64,000 nucleotides of DNA. It comes from Pseudonocardia sp. SCN 73-27 (GTDB taxonomy: Bacteria > Actinomycetota > Actinomycetes > Mycobacteriales > Pseudonocardiaceae). Positions 15,153-22,956 of this stretch are shown piece by piece. The translations under genes and the position numbers were made by a program. Position 1 is the first letter of the stretch. Each line of letters opens with the position of its first letter. The notes beneath the pieces were generated by a model that was given only the letters and a program-made list of their open reading frames with translations, searched no databases and had not been told where the DNA came from. Location of the stretch: positions 164,151 to 228,150 of the forward strand of contig MEGH01000001.1 in NCBI GenBank assembly GCA_001725415.1. The letters are read 5' to 3'.

Positions 15153-15836
15153 ATGAAGAAGCCTTTCCGGCTCGCCGCCGCCGGCGCGATCGCCGCGCTC
15201 ACCGTCACCCTCGCGGCGTGTGGGGGTGGCTCGGGCTCCGGCTCGACGACGGCGTCCTCCGCGCCCATGTCGGCGCCCGCGTCGGCCTCGGCGTCCGCTG
15301 CCGCGTCGAGCGGTGTGACCACCAACGCCGACGTGTTCGGTCCGGCCTGCAGCCAGCTGCCGCAGGGTGAGGCGCCGGGCTCGCTGAACAGCATGGGCCC
15401 GCAGCCCGTCGCGAGTGCGGCGAGCACGAACCCGCTGCTCACCACGCTGGTGACGGCCGTCGGCAAGGTCCCCGGCTTGGCCGACACCCTCAACAGCCAG
15501 AAGGCGATCACTGTCTTCGCCCCGTACAACGGCGCCTTCGACGCGGTGCAGACCCAGCTGGGCAGCCAGGCGTTCAACGAGTTGCTGGCCAACCCGACGC
15601 AGCTCGGCGGCCTGCTCAGCTACCACGTCGTCCCGCAGCGGTACGACGCCAAGGGCCTCGTCGCGGCCGGCACCACGACCGAGCTCGCCGGTGGCACGCT
15701 GAAGATCGGTGGCACCCCCGAGGCACCGACGGTGACCGACGGAAAGGGCAACACCGCCAAGATCCTGTGCGGCAACATCCCGACCTCGAACGCGACCGTC
15801 TTCGTGATCGACAAGGTGCTCATGCCGGCGAGCTGA
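15153..15836 (+). CDS. Fasciclin (FAS1) domain lipoprotein, MPT83/MPT70-like
   Basis: 227 residues. A signal peptide with lipobox (LTVTLAACGGG, Cys near residue 24) is followed by a Ser/Ala-rich linker and one FAS1 domain: AVGKVPGLADTLNSQKAITV (H1-type start), FAPYNGAFDAV, LGGLLSYHVVPQRYDAKGL and TVFVIDKVLMP at the end (H2-type). FAS1 proteins act in cell-surface adhesion. Two Cys in the mature part (GPACSQ, ILCGN) match the disulfide of MPT70-like proteins. The ATG follows CTGGAG. The gene lies directly behind sigK-rskA, the same regulon arrangement as in mycobacteria, so SigK control is likely. Confidence 0.9.
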   Translation: MKKPFRLAAAGAIAALTVTLAACGGGSGSGSTTASSAPMSAPASASASAAASSGVTTNADVFGPACSQLPQGEAPGSLNSMGPQPVASAASTNPLLTTLVTAVGKVPGLADTLNSQKAITVFAPYNGAFDAVQTQLGSQAFNELLANPTQLGGLLSYHVVPQRYDAKGLVAAGTTTELAGGTLKIGGTPEAPTVTDGKGNTAKILCGNIPTSNATVFVIDKVLMPAS

Positions 15837-15851
15837 TCGCAGTCGTGGCGG

Positions 15852-15885
15852 GAAGGGCGGGTGCCGGACCGGGCACCCGCCCTTC
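15852..15885. terminator. Bidirectional hairpin terminator
   Basis: GAAGGGCGGGTGCC and GGCACCCGCCCTTC pair perfectly over 14 bp around a six-base loop, followed by TCGTGTG. It sits between the convergent fasciclin (+) and RsbU-type (-) genes, so it can end both transcripts. Confidence 0.85.
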
Positions 15886-15927
15886 TCGTGTGCCAGGGAC
15901 ACACCTCGCGGGCCCGAGGCGGCGAGG

Positions 15928-17598
15928 TCAGGCGGGGTTCGCCGCGACGACGGCGATGTCGGCCACGACGATCTTGCCGCTCCCGCGGCGGTGGAACGTC
16001 CACGCCGACGACAGGTTCTGCACCATCTGCAGCCCCCGTCCCCGGGCCGCCCGCACGTCGAGGGGCTGGAGGCGCGGCTCGTCGGGGGACTCGTCGGCGA
16101 CCTCGACACGCACGTTGCCGGGGGTCACCGTGACGGTGAGGCTGAACGGCGTGCGGGCGTGGTCGACGGCGTTGCTGGCCAGCTCGTTGGCGACGAGAAG
16201 CGCGTCCTCGACGGTGTCGTCGTCGATCTGCCGGCCAGTGAGGAACGCCCGCAGGTCGCGCCGGACGTGGGTGGAGGCATCCGGCACGGGGTCGTAGTCC
16301 TGCCGCATGCTCCTCCCCTCGTGCGGTTCCGTCGGGTCGTCTGCGAGGTCGGAGTGCTCGGGAGGTGGGTCGGCGACACCATGTCCGTCCGCGACCGGTG
16401 ACGACGAGCTGGTCAGCAGCGCCACGGCGCGGTCGTCGGCGCGGACGGGCTTGAGGGAGTCGACGGTCCCGAGCAGCGCGTCGAGGACCGCGTCCGGTTC
16501 CGACCGCCAGTGCGTGCCGGCCTCGGCGAGCAGCGGGGTGAGGACGTCGACGAGGCCGTCGATCCAGAGCAGCTCGCCGCCCGCGTCGCGGGCCTCGATG
16601 AGTCCGTCGGTGTAGAGCAGCAGCGCCCACCCGTCCGGCAGGCCGACCTCGACGGGCTCCCACGTCGTGCCGAGGTGCACCCCCAGCGGAACGCCGAGCG
16701 CGTGGTCGGGAAGCGGGCGGGGCGTCGTCCCGTCGAGCAGCAGGGGCGGTGGATGGCCGGCGAGGTAGAGGTCCGCGTGCCGGCGGTCCGCGGCGACGGA
16801 GATCATCGCGACCGTGGTGAACAGCGTTCGGTCGTGCCGCTCGGTGACGAGGACCCGGTCGAGCACCGGCAGCACGTGGCCGGCGGGGACGCCGGCGAGG
16901 ATGAGCGTGCGCCAGGCGATCCGAAGGCTCACCCCGACGGCGGCCTCGTCGGGGCCGTGCCCGCTGACGTCGCCGACGATGGCGTGCAGGGTGCCGTCCT
17001 CGGTCTCGATGGTGTCGTAGAAGTCCCCGCCGAGCAGCAGCTGCTTCGAGCCCGGCTGGTATCGGGCCGTGACCGTGATGCCCTGGTCCTGTACGAGCGC
17101 GGTCGGGAGCAGGCCTCGGCCGAGGCGACGGTTCTCCTGCTCGTGCACGCGCGCCACGTGCAGCTGGTGGGCGAGCCGCTCGGCGTGGCGTCGTTCGACG
17201 GCGTACTGGACGGCACGGGTGAGCAGCTGCCCGTCGACTCTCCCTTTGATCAGGTAGTCCTCGGCGCCGGCGGCGACGGCGGCGTGGCCGCGGGACTCGT
17301 CGACGTCGCCGGTGAGGACGACGATCGCCGGGTGGCCCTCGACAGAGAGGAGGCGCGTCAGCGCGTCGAGGCCGGTCGCGTCGGGCAGGTGCATGTCGAG
17401 CAGGACGCAGTCGATCCCGCCGGTCGCGGTGACCGCTTCGGCGAGGCTGCGCACGTGGACGACGTCGTGGATCTCGCCGACGTCGGCGAAGAGCTCCGAC
17501 ACGAGAAGCGCGTCGCCGGCGTCGTCCTCGACGAGCAGGACACGGATGGGACGGGGTCCCGCGTCCGTCGGTGATCCTGTGGTCGCCGGCGTGGACAT
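15928..17598 (-). CDS. Receiver-PP2C phosphatase-HATPase fusion (RsbU/RsbW type)
   Basis: 556 residues with three modules. A receiver domain (residues about 18-135) has IRVLLVEDDAGDALLVSELF, phospho-acceptor CVLLDMHLPDATGLDAL and VVLTGDV/EDYLIKGR. A SpoIIE/PP2C serine phosphatase (about 175-390) shows LLLGGDFYDTIETEDGTL, GDVSGHGPDEAAVG and LLLYTDGLIEARD with the metal-binding aspartates. A C-terminal GHKL kinase-like domain (about 420-555) has LLVANELASNAVDHARTPF and GRGLQMVQNLS. Together these resemble a partner-switching node in which phosphorylation controls a phosphatase fused to an anti-sigma kinase. The ATG follows GAGGAGCG. It faces the fasciclin gene; no sigma-B-type sigma factor is adjacent. 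Confidence 0.9.
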   Translation of the reverse strand: MSTPATTGSPTDAGPRPIRVLLVEDDAGDALLVSELFADVGEIHDVVHVRSLAEAVTATGGIDCVLLDMHLPDATGLDALTRLLSVEGHPAIVVLTGDVDESRGHAAVAAGAEDYLIKGRVDGQLLTRAVQYAVERRHAERLAHQLHVARVHEQENRRLGRGLLPTALVQDQGITVTARYQPGSKQLLLGGDFYDTIETEDGTLHAIVGDVSGHGPDEAAVGVSLRIAWRTLILAGVPAGHVLPVLDRVLVTERHDRTLFTTVAMISVAADRRHADLYLAGHPPPLLLDGTTPRPLPDHALGVPLGVHLGTTWEPVEVGLPDGWALLLYTDGLIEARDAGGELLWIDGLVDVLTPLLAEAGTHWRSEPDAVLDALLGTVDSLKPVRADDRAVALLTSSSSPVADGHGVADPPPEHSDLADDPTEPHEGRSMRQDYDPVPDASTHVRRDLRAFLTGRQIDDDTVEDALLVANELASNAVDHARTPFSLTVTVTPGNVRVEVADESPDEPRLQPLDVRAARGRGLQMVQNLSSAWTFHRRGSGKIVVADIAVVAANPA

Positions 17599-18399
17599 CG
17601 GCACACGCTCCTCTCGACCGTGACCCGCACGAGAGTAGCCACTCGCGGCTCCCGCCGCGGGACGGAACCGTGTCGCGCCGCAGCACGACTCGAGGGGTGC
17701 TGAGCGTCTCAGAAGCGGATGGCGAAGACGACGACGTCTCAGCCGCATCGGAGGCCGAATCACCGACGGCGGGTCGGTGACGAGCAGCGCGCCGAGCAGA
17801 GCGATCCCGATGGTGGGCAGGACGAACCGCGGCCCGACCTCGGATTCCGGATCGGCCCGGGTCGAAAGCGCCCGTCGGCTTGGTCGCTCGGCGTTACCTG
17901 GCCTGGACTCGCCGAGCTCACGGGCCTGCGCCGGCCCGGGAGGGACGGGTCCTGGTGGGCGTCGAGGGCCTTCGATTCCCCCGGCCCACCGCCCGGCAGA
18001 CCGTGGTCCGGCCCGTGTCATCGAGCGCGGTCGCAGTAGCCTGCGGGCGTACGGCGCAACCACTGGTGGCTGTGAGGAGCAGTGTGCAGGGCGGGCAAGG
18101 GCGCGGCGTCGAGAGGGCTGGTGCTCGATGCCGGCGCGTTCCGGGAGGCGCACGGCTGCCTTGCGCGCCGCTCGATGCCCCGTCGTGCTCACCGACGGGT
18201 TGCTCGGCAGATCGGCGCCCAACGCGCAGGACCAGCGCTCTCGCACGGAACGGCCCTGCGCGAGAAGGAGGCGCGCTTCTGCGCCTGGCCGAGACCTCGC
18301 CGCTCGGCGTCGCAGCGATCGTGCACGAGGTGGGAGTTGACGAGAGTGATCGCGAGCCACTGAGCCCTGTCGCGGAGGGCAAACGGGGAGCTGATTGCG
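17599..18399. other. 800-bp stretch without a recognised gene
   Basis: No intact gene is recognised. On the minus strand at about 17710-17840 a frame reads RFVLPTIGIALLGALLVTDP, a possible single membrane helix followed by basic residues, with no start or family match. The remainder shows only GC-driven open frames. It should contain the divergent promoters of the RsbU-type gene and the PAS-GAF-ANTAR gene; CGGGGAG before 18400 is the ribosome site of the latter. Confidence 0.4.
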
Positions 18400-19683
18400 A
18401 TGAACGTGGTGCTGGACTCAGCTGCGCGAAGTGCGATCTTCACGCACTCCGCGGCTCCGTACCTGCTTCTCGACCGGGACCTGACGATCAGGGCGAGCAA
18501 CCCGGCCTACCTCGCCGCAACGGAACGCAGTGTCGAGGACACCGTCGGACGTCCGATGTTCGAGGCGTTCCCCGACAACCCGAACGATCCCGGCGCGGAT
18601 GGCGTCCGCAACCTGTCCGCTTCCTTCCAACGGGTCCTGCGTCGCAAACGTGTGCACGAGATGCAGGTTCAGCGCTACGACGTGCGGCCGACCCGTTCCT
18701 CCGGATCCTTTGAACGCAAGTATTGGGCTCCGATCAACACCCCGCTGCTCGACGAAAGTGGCGACGTCGCCGCGATCCTCCACCACGTCGAGGACCTCAG
18801 CACAGCGGTGGCCCGGCTCGGCCTGGACCAGCCCACCGCCGACCTGACCGGGCCCGAGCTGCGCCAACTTGCCATCGGTGCACGGCGACTGTGGGCGAGG
18901 ACGGCGACGTTGGAGGCGCGCGCCGGGCGCCTCGACGAGGCGCTCACCGCCCTGGTCGCTGCACGAGGAGCCACCGACACCGACGTCGGAGTCGACCGGC
19001 GGGCACAGCTGTGGCGGGTGGTGGCCGCGCACGTCGACGACGCGCCCTGGACCGGGTGGGCCTCCGCCGTCTGTCAGGCGGCTGTCGAACTGCTCGACAC
19101 CGTCGAGGCCGCGACGCTGTCCCTCGTGCGCGACGACGGCCGCCTGCAACTCCTCACCGCGACCAGCCAGTGGGCGGCGGAACTGGACGTCCTCGAACGG
19201 CGAGCCGACGAGGGCCCCTCGCTCACGGCGGTGAGCACCGGCTTGCCGGTGATCGCGGATCCGCTCGAAGACGAGCAGCACCGCTGGCCGCTCTTCGTCG
19301 CCGCCGCATCCGACGCGCACCTCGAAGCCGTGGCGGCCTACCCTCTGGCGCTGACCCGCCGGCCTCTGGGGGTGCTCGTTCTCCACCGGCGCACCATGCC
19401 GATGCGCCCGACCCGCAGCGAGCACGCCGACGCCTCGGTCCTCGCCGAGCTCGCGCTCACCGGGATCGTCGCCGACTACGACAAACTCTCAGAAGCCTTC
19501 GGCGCCAGTCCCGCTGGGCCCGACCTGGCCATCGTTGCCGTCGCCGCTCGTGTCCTGGCACTGCGTCGAGACATCAGCCGAGACGAAGCACTGGGCAGGA
19601 TCCGGCTGCATGCGCTCTCGACGGGGAAGACGATCGTCGAGACCGCACACGAGGTCGTGACGCGAACCGTCCGGCTCACGTAG
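18400..19683 (+). CDS. PAS-GAF-ANTAR regulator
   Basis: 427 residues. An N-terminal PAS fold (residues about 15-130: SAAPYLLLDRDLTIRASNPA, then YWAPINTPLLDESGDVAAIL and HHVEDLS) is followed by a short helix region, a GAF domain (about 205-345: CQAAVELLDTVEAATLSLVR, DEGPSLTAVSTGLPVIADPL, AAYPLALTRRPLGVLVLHRR) and an ANTAR RNA-binding domain at the end (VAARVLALRRDISRDEALGR, IRLHALSTGKTIVETAHEVV). ANTAR proteins bind paired hairpins in mRNA leaders and antagonise termination. Its last 208 bases overlap the 3' end of the oppositely oriented GAF-ANTAR gene. Confidence 0.85.
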   Translation: MNVVLDSAARSAIFTHSAAPYLLLDRDLTIRASNPAYLAATERSVEDTVGRPMFEAFPDNPNDPGADGVRNLSASFQRVLRRKRVHEMQVQRYDVRPTRSSGSFERKYWAPINTPLLDESGDVAAILHHVEDLSTAVARLGLDQPTADLTGPELRQLAIGARRLWARTATLEARAGRLDEALTALVAARGATDTDVGVDRRAQLWRVVAAHVDDAPWTGWASAVCQAAVELLDTVEAATLSLVRDDGRLQLLTATSQWAAELDVLERRADEGPSLTAVSTGLPVIADPLEDEQHRWPLFVAAASDAHLEAVAAYPLALTRRPLGVLVLHRRTMPMRPTRSEHADASVLAELALTGIVADYDKLSEAFGASPAGPDLAIVAVAARVLALRRDISRDEALGRIRLHALSTGKTIVETAHEVVTRTVRLT

Positions 19684-20327
19684 CCGAGGTCGCAGAACAG
19701 CTCGGGTCCGACGTTCATGCGTTCGGATACCGAGCGCAGGATCTCGAAGGCCTCGGCGTCGTCGATGCCCTGGCGTTCCATGAGGATGCCTTTGGCTTGG
19801 CCGATGACGTCGCGGTTGCGCAGCGCATTGCGCAGGTCGGCGTTGAGCTGGGCGGCGGTCGCGGCCTGGGCGCGGGCGTCGAGAACTGCGGTGGTGTGGG
19901 CGGCCAGGACCATCGCGATTCCGTGGTCGGCCGTGTCGAGGCCACCGCGGGAGAAGGACATGAAGTTCAACGCTCCGACCCGCGCAGGCGTCCTGTGGGC
20001 GAAGAGGCCGACGGAGAGCACGCTCTGTACGCCGTGCTCGACCGCGGCCGGCCCCCACCGGGCCACACGGGGATCGGCCCCGACGTCGGAGGAGGCGAAC
20101 GGGCTGAGCGCAGCGAGGCGGCACGCGACGACGCAGGGGCCTTCCCGGAGCCGGTACTGCAGCTCGTCGAGGCGCACGGCCAGCGGGTCGGAGGCGGCGA
20201 CGGTGTCGAAGGTTCCTTCTTCGCTTCGAAGGGTGACGCTGACCAGGTTCGCGACGGGCAGCAGAGCATGTCCTGCGTCGATGACGACGCCCAGGGCGTC
20301 GGCTTCGCGGAACCTACGCGTCGGCAT
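19476..20327 (-). CDS. GAF-ANTAR regulator with abnormal C-terminal extension
   Basis: 283 residues. The GAF domain occupies about residues 10-165 (VIDAGHALLPVANLVSVTLR, LREGPCVVACR, SVGLFAHRTPARVGALNFMS). The ANTAR domain starts at about 170 (LRNALRNRDVIGQAKGILME, RQGIDDAEAFEILRSVSERM). Relatives end soon after SERMN-x-K with the third helix and a short tail. Here the sequence departs at NVGPELFCDLGYVSRTV and continues about 70 residues through the antisense of the convergent PAS-GAF-ANTAR gene to the first available stop. The normal end appears to have been lost by a deletion that brought the two 3' ends together. Whether the longer protein is functional is unclear. Confidence 0.75.
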   Translation of the reverse strand: MPTRRFREADALGVVIDAGHALLPVANLVSVTLRSEEGTFDTVAASDPLAVRLDELQYRLREGPCVVACRLAALSPFASSDVGADPRVARWGPAAVEHGVQSVLSVGLFAHRTPARVGALNFMSFSRGGLDTADHGIAMVLAAHTTAVLDARAQAATAAQLNADLRNALRNRDVIGQAKGILMERQGIDDAEAFEILRSVSERMNVGPELFCDLGYVSRTVRVTTSCAVSTIVFPVESACSRILPSASSRLMSRRSARTRAATATMARSGPAGLAPKASESLS

Positions 20328-20517
20328 CGCTGACTCTCCTCTCGCGTCGCGGTGCGATGCTCCAGCACGCCAGCTGAATAGTTAAAGCCTATGACTGAGA
20401 CTTGCTAGCCACAAGTCCCACGAAGCGCGGCAAGCCGCCGGTGAGTCTACGTCTCCAAGTGGAGGTTGTCGGTCCGGGTGCTGGGTGAGCCGCTATCGTG
20501 TGCGGGGAGGAGGGCGC

Positions 20518-21039
20518 ATGACTGGTCTCGACCAGCTCGACGACGAGGACTACCCGTCGGTGTCGATGGGGCAGGCGGCGGAGCTGCTGGATGTGCAGCA
20601 GGCCTTTCTGCGCAGTCTCGACGCTGCGGGGGTGTTGCACCCGCACCGGACGTCTGGTGGGCATCGTCGCTACTCCCGGCGTCAGCTCGCCCAGGCCGTG
20701 CGGTTGCGCACGCTCGTCGATGCCGGGCACAACCTCACCTCGGCGCAGATGATCCTCGAGCTCGAGGGGCAGGTCGCTGCCAGCGACGACGCGCGGCGCC
20801 GTGCCGATGACGCGCGCGACGAGGCCCGGCGCGATCGCGATCATGCTGAGGCGGAGCGGGACCGCGCGAACACCGATCAGGCGCGCGCCGTACGGGACCG
20901 AGACGTCGCGCAGACCGATCTACGCGAGCGGTCCGAGCAACTTCGCGCCGTGCGCCGCGAGCTGGATCAGGCCCGCGTGCAGATCACCGATCTCACCGAC
21001 CGTCTCGGTCGCAGCGATGGCCGTCCCCGGCAGACCTGA
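20518..21039 (+). CDS. MerR-family regulator with coiled-coil tail
   Basis: 173 residues. Residues 15-80 form a MerR-type winged helix: SVSMGQAAELLDVQQAFLRS, LDAAGVLHPHRTSGGHRRYS and LAQAVRLRTLVDAGHNLTSA. The remainder is a long charged coiled coil (RRADDARDEARRDRDHAEAE through ITDLTDRLGR) with no metal-binding cysteines or ligand domain, so it is not a classic metal sensor. Start ATG is chosen for the ideal GGGGAGGAG eight bases upstream. Located between ANTAR and STAS genes, it probably belongs to the same stress-response group. A six-base dyad (GACTTG/CAAGTC) lies about 100 bases upstream. Confidence 0.85.
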   Translation: MTGLDQLDDEDYPSVSMGQAAELLDVQQAFLRSLDAAGVLHPHRTSGGHRRYSRRQLAQAVRLRTLVDAGHNLTSAQMILELEGQVAASDDARRRADDARDEARRDRDHAEAERDRANTDQARAVRDRDVAQTDLRERSEQLRAVRRELDQARVQITDLTDRLGRSDGRPRQT

Positions 21040-21355
21040 TCGGTTCCCTCGTCGATCGACGCCTTCCTCGACGCCTCGGACACGCTCACCCGGCGGCTCG
21101 CTCGGCGGTCGGCGACCTCGGTGAGCGCTTGGATTCTGCGGAGCTCGTCGAACCGCTCGAGTGACGGCACGTGCTCCCGAACGGCCGTTCCCGCCGCCGT
21201 ACCCGTGACGCAGCCGCCGTACCTGCGACGCAGTCGTGTGGCAGCGCCCGCGGGGGGTTGCCGCGGTGGCGCGGTCGTGGTTCCGTCGTGTCCGGTCGCC
21301 ACGGTGGATCCCCTGGCGATTCCCGATGCTCTCGACCGGAGCGAGGACGGCGGCC
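21040..21355. other. Intergenic stretch without a recognised gene
   Basis: No recognised gene. A minus-strand frame contains EHVPSLERFDELRRIQALTE and VADRRASRRVSVSEASRKAS, which looks protein-like but has no clear start, family or stop context and may be a decayed fragment. Confidence 0.35.
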
Positions 21356-21721
21356 ATGGCACACCGGGACGACGGTCGGCCATCGGGGACCTGGCGGAGC
21401 GCGGGGGCCGCGGGAGAGGTGTCGCGTCCACGACCCGGCACGGCGGTCGTCGTCGTGGCCGGTGAGCTCGACCTCGCCAACTGCGACGACTTCGGGAGCT
21501 GGCTGGCCGGGCAGGACGCGGCGACGCTGCTGGTCGACCTGACCGGGGTGCGTTTCCTGGCCGTGTGTGCGGCACGCAAGCTGGCCAACGTCCAGAATGA
21601 CGTGGTCGCCCGCGAGGGATTCTTCCGCGTGCGGGTGGGCGACGACCCGGTGATCCGCCTGATCCTGGACGTGGCAGGGCCGTTCGTGATCGTCGACGCC
21701 ACGCTCGACGCCTCCGCCTGA
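21356..21721 (+). CDS. STAS-domain protein (anti-anti-sigma type)
   Basis: 121 residues. After about 25 disordered residues a STAS fold follows: TAVVVVAGELDLANCDDFGS, WLAGQDAATLLVDLTGVRFL, AVCAARKLANVQ. In SpoIIAA/RsbV the phosphorylated Ser sits after D-x-S-x-V/L in the loop following LLVDLTG; here the stretch is VRFLAVCAARKL with no serine at that place, so regulation by phosphorylation is doubtful. Start ATG follows GCGAGGACGG. Its neighbours (RsbU-type phosphatase, STAS-HATPase fusion, CheB/CheR) suggest a partner-switching role. Confidence 0.7.
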   Translation: MAHRDDGRPSGTWRSAGAAGEVSRPRPGTAVVVVAGELDLANCDDFGSWLAGQDAATLLVDLTGVRFLAVCAARKLANVQNDVVAREGFFRVRVGDDPVIRLILDVAGPFVIVDATLDASA

Positions 21722-21824
21722 CCGTCGCCGGTGTCGGCGGACCGGCATGGTCGTGCGTGAGGTGTGCGGCGGCTCTGCGTGGGTAGGAGAACTCGGAACC
21801 GGCCGGTGGCGAGGAGGTGCTGGC

Positions 21825-22898
21825 GTGGCGGTCACCTCGCGACGCGACGACACACCGCCGGCGTCGGCGGTCGTGGTCGTCGGCGCCTCCGCGGGCGGCG
21901 TCGAGGCCTTGCGCGCCTTCGTCGGGGCGCTGCCGCCGGCACTGCCCGCGGCGGTCGTGGTCGTGCTGCACATCCCCGCCGACGCCCCGAGCGCGCTCGC
22001 CGCGATCCTGCACCGCGCGGGGCCCCTGCGGGCGGTGACGGCCGCGCACGGGAGCCTGTTGTCGGCGGGCACCGTGTTCACCGCGCCCGCCGACCATCAC
22101 GTCGTCGTGGCGGACGGCCACCTGCATCTGTCGCGCGGGCCTCGTGAGAACGGCCATCGTCCGGCGGTGGACCCGCTGTTCCGGTCCGCGGCGGTCGACT
22201 TCGGGTCGCGCGCAATCGGCGTCGTCCTCTCGGGCAACCGTGATGACGGGACGGCCGGGCTGGCCGATCTCGTTCGTCATGGCGGCCTGGCTCTCGTCCA
22301 GGACCCGGAGGAGGCCGTCTACGACGGCATGCCGCGCAGCGCGCTCCAGCACGTGCACGGTGCGCGGGCCATGCCCGCGGTGAAGCTGGGTGCGACGGTC
22401 GCGGAACTGCTGGCCGGGTCGACGGTCCTGCCCGGGGACCTGTCGACGACGGCCGCCGGCGCCGGGCGCGATCAGCTGACCGAGGTGGAGGCTCGGATGG
22501 CGGCCGACGAGTACGAGGACCCGCACGGTACCCCTGGTCTCGACGACGCGGAGCCGTCCGGACTGTCCTGCCCCGACTGCGACGGCGTGCTGTTCCGCCT
22601 GCCGGGGGCGCCGCCGCCGAGGTTCCGTTGTCGCGTGGGCCATGCCTGGTCGCCGGCCAGCCTGGCCGCGCAGCAGGACGTCAACATCGGGGCGGCCCTC
22701 TGGTCGGCGGCACGCGCCTTGGCCGAGAAGGCGGAGCTGCACCAGCGGCTCGGTGTGTCGGCGGCGACGGCGGGCCGCCACGAGGCGGCCGCCGATCACC
22801 GGTACCGGGCCGAGCAGGCCGAGGGCGAGGCGGCGGTCCTGCGACGGATGCTGGCCCGCGGGGTCGGCGGCGAGGAGGGCGGGAAGGGTGTCGGCTAG
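21825..22898 (+). CDS. CheB-type methylesterase without receiver domain
   Basis: 357 residues. The methylesterase domain spans residues about 15-195: AVVVVGASAGGVEALRAFVG with the catalytic Ser in GASAGG, VVVLHIPADAPSALAAILHR with the catalytic His, and VVLSGNRDDGTAGLADLVRH with the catalytic Asp region. There is no N-terminal receiver. The C-terminal region has a zinc-ribbon-like SCPDCDGVLFRLPG followed by RFRCRVGHAWSP and a helical tail, as in CheB proteins of non-chemotactic bacteria. GTG at 21825 is preceded by GAGGAGG at seven bases. No chemoreceptor, CheA or CheW gene is nearby; the next gene encodes CheR-PAS. Confidence 0.9.
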   Translation: MAVTSRRDDTPPASAVVVVGASAGGVEALRAFVGALPPALPAAVVVVLHIPADAPSALAAILHRAGPLRAVTAAHGSLLSAGTVFTAPADHHVVVADGHLHLSRGPRENGHRPAVDPLFRSAAVDFGSRAIGVVLSGNRDDGTAGLADLVRHGGLALVQDPEEAVYDGMPRSALQHVHGARAMPAVKLGATVAELLAGSTVLPGDLSTTAAGAGRDQLTEVEARMAADEYEDPHGTPGLDDAEPSGLSCPDCDGVLFRLPGAPPPRFRCRVGHAWSPASLAAQQDVNIGAALWSAARALAEKAELHQRLGVSAATAGRHEAAADHRYRAEQAEGEAAVLRRMLARGVGGEEGGKGVG

Positions 22899-22956
22899 TC
22901 TCGCTCGCGCGCCCCGCTGAGGGGGCTTGCGCGGCCGAGTGATCAGGAGTGGGCCG

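Noticed and set aside
15852-15885. Possible mobile-element inverted repeat
   Set aside because: It is a single perfect hairpin between convergent genes with normal terminator geometry, so it was called a terminator.
17710-17840. Minus-strand hydrophobic segment (RFVLPTIGIALLGALLV)
   Set aside because: One helix without start, stop context or family; insufficient for a gene call and mentioned only in the gap entry.
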